Shown: piece by piece, positions 1-4,934 of the stretch
Position numbering within the stretch: position 1 is the first letter of the stretch
Layout of the letters: each line of letters opens with the position of its first letter
Origin: an uncultured Gammaproteobacteria bacterium
Lineage (GTDB): Bacteria > Pseudomonadota > Gammaproteobacteria > GCA-002705445 > GCA-002716945
Assembly (NCBI GenBank): GCA_913046125.1
Contig: CAJWRL010000053.1
Span: 1 to 5,884 of the forward strand
DNA: 5,884 bases
Direction of reading: 5' to 3'
Position numbers and translations under genes: made by a program
The notes under the pieces: generated by a model
Told to the model about the DNA's origin: nothing
Seen by the model: the letters and a program-made list of their open reading frames with translations, nothing else
The model's database searches: none

Positions 1-39
1 CTCGCAAAATATATTGAGAAATTAGGCAACAGAGAATGA
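1..39 (+). CDS. ribE: Riboflavin synthase alpha chain, C-terminal end only (partial)
   Basis: Only the last 12 codons and the TGA stop (37-39) lie in the window; they read LAKYIEKLGNRE. The LAKY(I/V)EKL pattern is typical of the C-terminal helix of riboflavin synthase, which dismutates two molecules of 6,7-dimethyl-8-ribityllumazine to riboflavin and a pyrimidinedione. The stop overlaps the next start codon in an ATGA (36-39), so translation of the downstream ribBA is probably coupled to this gene. Its position directly before ribBA and ribH fits the common gammaproteobacterial order ribD-ribE-ribBA-ribH-nusB. The call rests on 12 residues plus synteny, so it is likely but not proven. Confidence 0.7.
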   Translation, partial: LAKYIEKLGNRE

Positions 40-1124
40 TTAACACTATAGACGAAATTATTAGCTCTATCAGAAAAGGTGAAATGGTCATTATTATGGA
101 TGATGAGAATAGAGAGAATGAGGGTGATTTAGTAATGGCATCTCAATTTATAAAGGCATCAGATATTAATTTTATGGCATCTAAAGGACGCGGACTTATA
201 TGCCTGACTTTAACCGAATCAAAATGTAAGGATCTTGATTTACCTCTTTTGAAACAAAGCGGCAGCGAATCTTCAAAAGAAACCAATTTCACAGTTTCTA
301 TTGATGCAATAAAAGGTGTTACGACAGGTATATCTGCATCTGATAGAGCTAGAACTATTAGAGCAGCAGTAAAAAAAAGTGCTAAATCAAAAGATTTTGC
401 TCAGCCAGGCCACATTTTCCCAATAATGGCTAAAAACGGTGGTGTCCTCACCAGAGCTGGACACACAGAAGCAGGATGTGATCTTGCAAAATTAGCTGGT
501 TTAGAACCATCTTCTGTAATCGTTGAGATTCTTAATGAGGACGGTAGCATGGCTAGAAAAAAAGATTTAATAGCATTTTCAAAGAAACATAATTTAAAAA
601 TTGGAACGATTGAGGAGTTAATTAAGTATAGGGTGTCGAATGAGAAAACCATACAAAGAATTAGCCAACAGATCATTAAAACAAAATATGGTCCATTTAC
701 ATCAATATTTTATAAGGATATTTTGACCTCAGCAATTCATTTTGCACTTATAAAGAATAAAATTTCACCCGAAAAATCTACTCTAACACGTGTACATGTT
801 CAAAATACACTCACAGATGCAATAGGTCTTTTATCACCCAGTAGCTGGCCTCTTGATGATGCATTGAGAAAAATAAGTAAAGCGAAGCAGGGTGCGCTTA
901 TATATATTACCAACACGATGACAGAGTCTGACACATCAAATATAGAACTTATTCAGCAAAAAAAATCCAATAAGGGGGTATATGAAGACTATAGAACAGT
1001 TGGAATTGGAGCTCAAATCTTAAATGATATTGGAGTTAGAAAGATGAACCTTATGAGTGCCCCAAAAAAATATCATGGTATCAATGCTTTTGGATTAGAA
1101 GTCGTTAAACATGTAACTAAATGA
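36..1124 (+). CDS. ribBA: 3,4-dihydroxy-2-butanone-4-phosphate synthase fused to a degenerate GTP cyclohydrolase II-like domain (RibBA/RibBX)
   Basis: The N-terminal RibB domain (about residues 1-200) converts ribulose 5-phosphate to 3,4-dihydroxy-2-butanone 4-phosphate plus formate, the four-carbon precursor of riboflavin. It keeps the acidic signature DDENRENEGD (22-31), GRGLIC (51-56), GVTTGISASDRA (94-105), RAGHTEA (140-146, metal-binding His143) and Glu164, so it looks active. The C-terminal half (about 205-362) resembles RibA: it retains RVH (252-254), DYRTVGIGAQIL (318-329, with Arg320) and APKKYHGINAFGLEVV (342-357). The zinc site of GTP cyclohydrolase II is gone, however: no cysteine occurs after residue 148, and the EGRxIGL-type motif is not recognisable. 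This matches the RibBX type known in Gammaproteobacteria, where the second domain does not hydrolyse GTP. The ATG at 36 overlaps the upstream stop, and 362 residues is normal for the fusion. The next gene starts 1 bp after the stop. Confidence 0.95.
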   Translation: MINTIDEIISSIRKGEMVIIMDDENRENEGDLVMASQFIKASDINFMASKGRGLICLTLTESKCKDLDLPLLKQSGSESSKETNFTVSIDAIKGVTTGISASDRARTIRAAVKKSAKSKDFAQPGHIFPIMAKNGGVLTRAGHTEAGCDLAKLAGLEPSSVIVEILNEDGSMARKKDLIAFSKKHNLKIGTIEELIKYRVSNEKTIQRISQQIIKTKYGPFTSIFYKDILTSAIHFALIKNKISPEKSTLTRVHVQNTLTDAIGLLSPSSWPLDDALRKISKAKQGALIYITNTMTESDTSNIELIQQKKSNKGVYEDYRTVGIGAQILNDIGVRKMNLMSAPKKYHGINAFGLEVVKHVTK

Positions 1125-1125
1125 T

Positions 1126-1668
1126 ATGGTAATTTCAAATAAACAGAACCAAAACGATCTTATCGAATTGAATGATTTAAATCAGTCTTTTGAACTTATC
1201 GATTTAAATATTATTGGAAATGAACTATCCAAAAATAAATATGACATATTAGTTTTTTACTCTGACTATAACCTCACTATCAACCAAAGCATATTGTATG
1301 GATATTTGAATTGTTTAAAAATAAATAGATTTGAGGGAACAGTAGGAACATTAAAAATTCCTGGAGGCGCTTTTGAACTTCCATTACTTACCTCAAAGAT
1401 AATAAGAAAGTACAGCCCAAAGCTTTGTCTCGTAGTTGGCTGCATTATTAAAGGTGAGACTCAACATTATGAATTTTTATCATCAACTGTAACTAATGCA
1501 ATTAGAAATGTCTCATTTGAAAATAACACTCCTATACTAAATGGAATTCTAACTGTAGAAAACGAACAGCAGGCTATCGATAGAGCTGGCAAGAAAATGG
1601 ATAAAGGTTCAGAATTTGCAAGTGCTTCTCTGGAAATAATGAACTTCAATAATAAGTTTGATGTCTGA
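1126..1668 (+). CDS. ribH: 6,7-dimethyl-8-ribityllumazine synthase (riboflavin synthase beta chain)
   Basis: RibH condenses 5-amino-6-ribitylaminouracil with 3,4-dihydroxy-2-butanone 4-phosphate (the product of the upstream RibB domain) to give the substrate of riboflavin synthase. Visible motifs are the substrate-binding strand ending DYN (47-49, in place of the usual RFN), PGGAFELP (79-86), GCIIKGETQHYEF (105-117) with the catalytic-type His114, NGILTVEN (139-146) and the phosphate-site segment IDRAGKKMDKG (151-161) with Arg153. At 180 residues it is longer than the usual 140-160. The excess is an N-terminal tail of about 35 residues, rich in Asn, Leu, Asp and Glu, before the first core strand (KYDILVFYS). 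The ATG at 1126 follows the ribBA stop by 1 bp and no Shine-Dalgarno sequence is visible, so coupled translation is likely. The TTG at 1168 is a weaker alternative start. The 3' end overlaps nusB by 8 bp. Confidence 0.95.
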   Translation: MVISNKQNQNDLIELNDLNQSFELIDLNIIGNELSKNKYDILVFYSDYNLTINQSILYGYLNCLKINRFEGTVGTLKIPGGAFELPLLTSKIIRKYSPKLCLVVGCIIKGETQHYEFLSSTVTNAIRNVSFENNTPILNGILTVENEQQAIDRAGKKMDKGSEFASASLEIMNFNNKFDV

Positions 1669-2053
1669 AAAAAAATATAAACCACAGCTCATTGCACGTG
1701 AATCAGCAATAAAAATTTTGTACCAAATGAAAATGCAAGATGAGACATTTGAGAAAATAATGAACGGTTTTATCGAGAAGAGGGAGTACGACGCAAGCCT
1801 TTTAGAGAGAATATTAAGTGAGTATGTCGAGAATAAAGATAGGATAATCTCTTTATTAGACAAGAAGGCTGAAGTTTCGCTTGAGAATTTACCTCTTCTT
1901 GATGAATGTATTATACATCTAAGTGTTTGTGAATTTCTTTTTATTAATAAATCAAAAAATATAGTGATTAATGAATATATAAATATCGCAAAAAAGTATT
2001 CCTCTCCAAAAATGTATACTTTTCTCAATAAAGTTTTAGATAATACACTCTAA
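1661..2053 (+). CDS. nusB: Transcription antitermination factor NusB
   Basis: NusB is a small all-helical RNA-binding protein. With NusE (ribosomal protein S10) it binds boxA RNA and joins the antitermination complex on rRNA operons. The 130-residue product is close to the family's usual 130-150 length. The N-terminus has the ARESAIKILYQMKMQ signature (13-27), and the C-terminal half has the LPLLDECIIHLSVCEFLF helix followed by NIVINEYINIAKKYSSPKMY and the ending FLNKVLDN, all in the family order. The ATG at 1661 is preferred over the in-frame TTG at 1658. It overlaps the ribH stop by 8 bp (1661-1668), which suggests translational coupling because no clear Shine-Dalgarno sequence precedes it. 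An A8 tract (1668-1675) falls in codons 3-5. A riboflavin-nusB-thiL arrangement is common in Proteobacteria. Confidence 0.93.
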   Translation: MSEKKYKPQLIARESAIKILYQMKMQDETFEKIMNGFIEKREYDASLLERILSEYVENKDRIISLLDKKAEVSLENLPLLDECIIHLSVCEFLFINKSKNIVINEYINIAKKYSSPKMYTFLNKVLDNTL

Positions 2054-2059
2054 TTAGAT

Positions 2060-3004
2060 ATGAAAAGCGAACTTGATTTTGTCAATTATCTAAAAAAAAT
2101 TAAAACTTTAAATAAAAATATTATTGAAGGTATTGGCGATGACTGTGCAATTGTAAAATTTAGTAGCAGGAAAAAATATGTAATTACCTCTGATACATCT
2201 TTACTAGGGCCACACTTCTCTAAAGACTATACCCCTGAAGAAATTGGCCATAAGTCATTAGCAACTAATTTGAGCGATATTGCTTCGATGGGATGCGTAC
2301 CACTTTATGCTTTATACGACATAACTATTCCAAGAATATCTGAATCATGGATAAAGAGATTTTTTGATGGTACTCGTAAACTCCTGAATCAGCACAAGGT
2401 TTCAATCATAGGTGGCGATACAACCAAAGGTCCAATGAGCATATCAATAACATTGATCGGAGTTCAAAAAAATAAAATTCTTACTCGTTCGGGAGCAAAA
2501 ACTGGTCATGATATATATGTAACCGGAAATATTGGTAGCGCTAGGGCTGCTTTAATATTAGATAAAAAAACAAAAGGATACAAATATTTCAGAAAATCCC
2601 TCGTAATGCCACTTCCCAGAGTAGCTGTTGGGTTAGAATTATCAGAATTTGCATCATCGTGTATTGATATATCTGATGGACTAGCAAAAGATCTAAAAAG
2701 TATAGCAATTTCATCTAAAAAAGGATTCCAGGTAGATGTTGACTCTATTCCTACTGATCCAAAATTTGATATTTATGTAAAAGGTAATCTAAAGGAGCAG
2801 TGCATACTGGGTGGTGGCGAAGACTATGAATTATGTTTTACTGCAAATAAAAAATATATTAGAAAAATCAATAATATATCGAATAAATATAAGATTAAAA
2901 TTACAAGAATTGGAGTTATAAAAAGCGCAGGATATCGTTATTCTCTCAACAGTAAACAGTACAATCCAAAAGTCTCAGGATATGATCATTTCAAAGGAAA
3001 GTAG
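2060..3004 (+). CDS. thiL: Thiamine-monophosphate kinase
   Basis: ThiL phosphorylates thiamine monophosphate with ATP to give thiamine pyrophosphate, the last step of cofactor synthesis, in the cytoplasm. The 314-residue protein has the full PurM/SelD-type motif series: GIGDDCA (24-30), SDTS (44-47) with PHF (51-53), GHKSLATNLSDIASMG (63-78), GGDTT (118-122), SGAKTGHDIYVTG (144-156), the metal/ATP-binding CIDISDGLAKDL (201-212), GGGEDYEL (251-258) and the C-terminal SGYDHF (306-311). Length and order match the family (about 310-330 residues), so it looks intact. The start lies 6 bp after the nusB stop with no obvious ribosome-binding site, consistent with operon read-through. The TAG stop (3002-3004) directly abuts the complement of the maf stop. 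pgpA, which often follows thiL in Gammaproteobacteria, is not here. Confidence 0.96.
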   Translation: MKSELDFVNYLKKIKTLNKNIIEGIGDDCAIVKFSSRKKYVITSDTSLLGPHFSKDYTPEEIGHKSLATNLSDIASMGCVPLYALYDITIPRISESWIKRFFDGTRKLLNQHKVSIIGGDTTKGPMSISITLIGVQKNKILTRSGAKTGHDIYVTGNIGSARAALILDKKTKGYKYFRKSLVMPLPRVAVGLELSEFASSCIDISDGLAKDLKSIAISSKKGFQVDVDSIPTDPKFDIYVKGNLKEQCILGGGEDYELCFTANKKYIRKINNISNKYKIKITRIGVIKSAGYRYSLNSKQYNPKVSGYDHFKGK

Positions 3005-3586
3005 TTACTTTGATAGAGCTTTGACTCCAAATTTATCTAAATATTCTATAACTTTTAGCAGTGGTAGGCCCATAATAGATGAGGGATCTTTACCGCTCAT
3101 GCTTTTCACTAAGTTTATGGCAGCTCCCTCTATTCTTATGCTAGCCGCACACCTCAATACATCATCAGCGTCAAGATAAGATTTAATCAATTTATTGTTT
3201 AAATGCTTGAAATATATAGTGTAATTATTGACTGATGAGTAATACTTTTTACTATCAGAATGCATAACACAAAGACCTGTTCTAAACACTACCTTATTTC
3301 CTGAAACCATTTTTAGTTGCTTCACTGCATTTGTTTTTGTTATAGGCTTGCCTAGTATCTTGTTGTTTAAATCTGCGACTTCGTCTGATCCTATTACTAT
3401 ACAGCCAGCATTTGTCTCAGCTACCTTTAAAGCCTTTTGAATTGATAGTCGTTTGACATAGTTTGGGACACTTTCTCCCTTTTTTCTTGATTCGTCAATA
3501 TCTGGTGAGATACATTTAAAAGGTATTCGCAGCTTTGATAAAAGCTGTTTTCTAAAAACAGAGCTTGATGCAAGAATGACCTTCAT
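3005..3586 (-). CDS. maf: Maf-family nucleoside triphosphate pyrophosphatase, YceF type (probable 7-methyl-GTP pyrophosphatase)
   Basis: Maf proteins hydrolyse modified or canonical nucleoside triphosphates to monophosphates plus pyrophosphate and are viewed as house-cleaning enzymes. The 193-residue product begins MKVILASSSVFRKQLL, the family's N-terminal signature. It continues with DIDES (29-33), GSDEVAD (66-72, catalytic Asp68), GKP (79-81), FRTGL (101-105), RCAASIRIEG (145-154, Glu154) and GLPL (173-176). The SDEV motif (SDQV in E. coli YceF, ADT in canonical Maf) and overall similarity place it in the YceF subgroup, whose E. coli member prefers 7-methyl-GTP; that substrate is inferred here. 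The ATG at 3586 is chosen because the conserved N-terminus begins there. An upstream in-frame GTG at 3619 would add 11 unconserved residues and overlap the predicted promoter. It diverges from rpmF and ends flush against thiL. Confidence 0.92.
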   Translation of the reverse strand: MKVILASSSVFRKQLLSKLRIPFKCISPDIDESRKKGESVPNYVKRLSIQKALKVAETNAGCIVIGSDEVADLNNKILGKPITKTNAVKQLKMVSGNKVVFRTGLCVMHSDSKKYYSSVNNYTIYFKHLNNKLIKSYLDADDVLRCAASIRIEGAAINLVKSMSGKDPSSIMGLPLLKVIEYLDKFGVKALSK

Positions 3587-3600
3587 AGTATTAAGTAGTG

Positions 3601-3630
3601 ATAATACAATAATTGTCACAAAATTGTTAA
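3601..3630 (-). promoter_or_regulatory. Candidate sigma-70 promoter for maf
   Basis: Read on the minus strand, TTAACA (complement of 3625-3630) serves as a -35 box and TATTAT (complement of 3601-3606) as a -10 box, with an 18-bp spacer. Transcription would start near 3593-3595, only about 7-9 nt before the maf ATG. That fits the absence of a Shine-Dalgarno sequence upstream of maf. In AT-rich DNA such matches arise easily by chance, so this is a tentative call. Confidence 0.4.
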
Positions 3631-3647
3631 ATTTAGCATTAACAATT
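3622..3647. repeat. Perfect 9-bp inverted repeat, candidate operator
   Basis: AATTGTTAA (3622-3630) and TTAACAATT (3639-3647) are exact reverse complements separated by 8 bp (3631-3638). The left arm contains the predicted maf -35 box, and the right arm runs 2 bp into the predicted rpmF -35 box. A dimeric regulator bound here could control both directions. A terminator is unlikely: the stem has a single G-C pair, and there is no following U-tract. No known regulator consensus is recognised. Confidence 0.5.
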
Positions 3648-3674
3648 GCTTGTATGTATATTATTGCTTAGAAT
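3646..3674 (+). promoter_or_regulatory. Candidate sigma-70 promoter for rpmF-plsX-fabH
   Basis: TTGCTT (3646-3651) and TAGAAT (3669-3674, five of six consensus bases) are separated by the optimal 17 bp. Transcription would begin near 3681, leaving a leader of about 24 nt that includes the strong ribosome-binding site of rpmF. The position is sensible for the first gene of the cluster, but the -35 matches only its TTG half well. Confidence 0.45.
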
Positions 3675-3691
3675 ACCTTATCTAAATTGTG

Positions 3692-3700
3692 AAGGAAGAG
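3692..3700 (+). promoter_or_regulatory. Strong Shine-Dalgarno sequence for rpmF
   Basis: AAGGAAGAG lies before the ATG at 3705; its AAGGA core (3692-3696) ends 8 nt upstream of the start. It is the best ribosome-binding site in the window and fits the high output expected of a ribosomal protein gene. It also fixes the rpmF start. Confidence 0.75.
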
Positions 3701-3704
3701 AGAT

Positions 3705-3914
3705 ATGGCCGTACAAAAGAGTAAAAAATCTAGATCAAGACGCGACATGAGAAGGTCACATGACTCTCTGTCTGCTTCTCCCGTTTCTTCCGATAAAACT
3801 ACTGGCTCAAAACACCTAAGGCATCATATTGCTAAAGATGGTTTTTACCGCGGCAAGGAAATATTTACGCCAAAAGTAAAAAAACCAAAAGAAGAAACAG
3901 CTCAAGAACAGTAA
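3705..3914 (+). CDS. rpmF: Large ribosomal subunit protein bL32
   Basis: This is a small basic protein of the 50S ribosomal subunit. The 69-residue product begins MAVQKSKKSRSRRDMRRSHD, then has DKTTG (30-34), KHLRHHIAKDGFYRGKE (36-52) and IFTPK, matching E. coli L32 nearly end to end. It contains no cysteine, so it is the zinc-independent form usual in enteric-type Gammaproteobacteria. The E. coli protein is 57 residues; here about 12 extra residues follow, a Lys/Glu/Gln-rich tail (from about residue 58). The ATG is set by a strong Shine-Dalgarno sequence. plsX follows after 12 bp, the conserved rpmF-plsX arrangement. yceD, normally directly upstream, is missing. Confidence 0.97.
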   Translation: MAVQKSKKSRSRRDMRRSHDSLSASPVSSDKTTGSKHLRHHIAKDGFYRGKEIFTPKVKKPKEETAQEQ

Positions 3915-3926
3915 GCAATTGGGTTA

Positions 3927-4934
3927 ATGCCGACATCTATTACGATAGCATTGGATATAATGAGTGGAGACAATGGGCCAAGTCCAGCTCTCACTGGAGC
4001 ATTTAAATCACTTGATTTGCTTGATGATCTAAAGATAATTTTAGTGGGAGATGAGTCGTTAATAGAGGATAAAATCGCTCCTGCAAATAAAAACCGTATC
4101 GAAATAGTTCATACTGATGAGTTTATTAAGATGGATGATGACTTAGTTCATGCGATAAGAAATAAAAAAAAATCGTCGATGAGATTAGCAGTAAATTGCG
4201 TAAAAGAATCTAAAGCTCAGGCATGTGTTAGTGCAGGCAACACAGGCGCTCTTATGTCAATATCAAAAATAATTCTTAAAACTATAGAAGGGATTGATAG
4301 ACCTGCAATATGCACATCCTTACCAACAAAGAAAAACTTTATGCAGATGCTAGATCTTGGAGCAAATATCGAGTGTAGCGCGCAGAATCTTTTCCAATTT
4401 GCAGTTATGGGAGCTTCTGTAGTTGAGAGTTTAGAGCTCTCAAAAAATCCAAGAGTAGGACTATTAAATATTGGATCTGAGGAATTTAAAGGTAAACATG
4501 AAATTAAAGAGGCTGCGGATTTACTAAATGAATCCAACATAAATTATGTTGGTTTTGTAGAGGGCGATGAGATGTTTAGCGGTAACTATGATGTTATAGT
4601 AACGGATGGATTTACAGGGAATGTTGCACTAAAAAGTATCGAGGGCGTTGCAGGAGTAATTAAACATTTCATAAAATCAGAGTTTAAAAAGAATTTATAT
4701 AACAAGATCTCCTCATTAGTCAGTTTTCCCGTATTAAACGGAGTCAAAAAGAAGATGGATCCTAGAGTATATAATGGGGCATCATTTTTAGGTCTTAACG
4801 GAATAGTAGTTAAGAGTCATGGAAGCGCAGATAGTTTTTCATATTCTAACGCAATCAAAACTGCATATTATGAATCAAAAAATAATCTAATTGATAGTAT
4901 TAGAGAATATACTAGTAGGGAGCTTAATGAGTAA
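3927..4934 (+). CDS. plsX: Phosphate acyltransferase PlsX (acyl-ACP:phosphate acyltransferase)
   Basis: PlsX transfers a fatty acyl group from acyl-ACP to inorganic phosphate. The resulting acyl-phosphate is used by PlsY in glycerol-3-phosphate acylation at the membrane. The 335-residue protein carries the family landmarks: DIMSGDNGP (10-18), SAGNTGALM (102-110), LDLGAN (142-147), LLNIGSEEFKG (179-189), VEG (211-213), TDGFTGNVALK (226-236), GASFLGLNG (284-292) and HGSAD (298-302). E. coli PlsX is 356 residues, so this one is slightly compact, without a missing motif. The ATG lies 12 bp after the rpmF stop with only a weak GGG upstream, so coupled translation is plausible. A run of nine A (4164-4172) encodes Lys80-82. 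The stop lies inside an 8-bp overlap with fabH. Confidence 0.96.
   Translation: MPTSITIALDIMSGDNGPSPALTGAFKSLDLLDDLKIILVGDESLIEDKIAPANKNRIEIVHTDEFIKMDDDLVHAIRNKKKSSMRLAVNCVKESKAQACVSAGNTGALMSISKIILKTIEGIDRPAICTSLPTKKNFMQMLDLGANIECSAQNLFQFAVMGASVVESLELSKNPRVGLLNIGSEEFKGKHEIKEAADLLNESNINYVGFVEGDEMFSGNYDVIVTDGFTGNVALKSIEGVAGVIKHFIKSEFKKNLYNKISSLVSFPVLNGVKKKMDPRVYNGASFLGLNGIVVKSHGSADSFSYSNAIKTAYYESKNNLIDSIREYTSRELNE
4917..4922 (+). promoter_or_regulatory. Shine-Dalgarno sequence deciding the fabH start
   Basis: AGGGAG sits 4 nt upstream of the ATG at 4927, inside the end of plsX. It supports 4927 rather than an in-frame ATA/ATT-type upstream codon as the fabH start. The spacing is somewhat short but workable. 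Confidence 0.6.

Larger units (their letters stand above)
3587..3704. other. Divergent intergenic region between maf and rpmF
   Basis: This 118-bp, very AT-rich stretch is the only sizeable non-coding DNA in the window. It should carry the promoters of both maf (leftward) and rpmF-plsX-fabH (rightward). It also contains a perfect inverted repeat at 3622-3647, an 11-bp palindrome at 3606-3616 and five ATTGT/ACAAT words. No open reading frame or structured RNA gene is apparent. In E. coli and many relatives, yceD lies between this divergent control region and rpmF; there is no room for it here. Confidence 0.75.

Noticed and set aside
401..676. Minus-strand open frame inside ribBA
   Set aside because: It is antisense to the conserved RibB domain and has no recognisable motif.
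1467..1685. Minus-strand open frame across the end of ribH and start of nusB
   Set aside because: It overlaps two confident genes on the other strand, and no family features are seen.
1609..2028. Minus-strand open frame of 139 codons antisense to nusB
   Set aside because: It lies wholly across the end of ribH and nusB, both well supported by family motifs. Its product has no recognisable domain and a composition typical of an antisense shadow in AT-rich DNA.
2998..3011. Bidirectional intrinsic terminator at the thiL-maf junction
   Set aside because: The palindrome is short and AT-rich, has a 2-nt centre and lacks a U-tract on either strand, so it would not form a stable terminator hairpin.
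2982..3179. Plus-strand open frame of 65 codons beginning at the end of thiL
   Set aside because: It is antisense to the conserved C-terminal third of maf, with no ribosome-binding site.
3587..3619. GTG at 3619 as the maf start
   Set aside because: It would add 11 residues before the conserved MKVILASSS and extend the coding region through the likely promoter.
4217..4540. Minus-strand open frame inside plsX
   Set aside because: It mirrors the conserved SAGNTGA to NIGSEE part of PlsX and is best explained as a shadow.
4891..4926. Upstream extension of fabH by 12 codons
   Set aside because: The extra residues are not conserved, would lie deep in plsX, and begin at a non-ATG codon. The ATG at 4927 has a Shine-Dalgarno sequence and gives the standard N-terminus.
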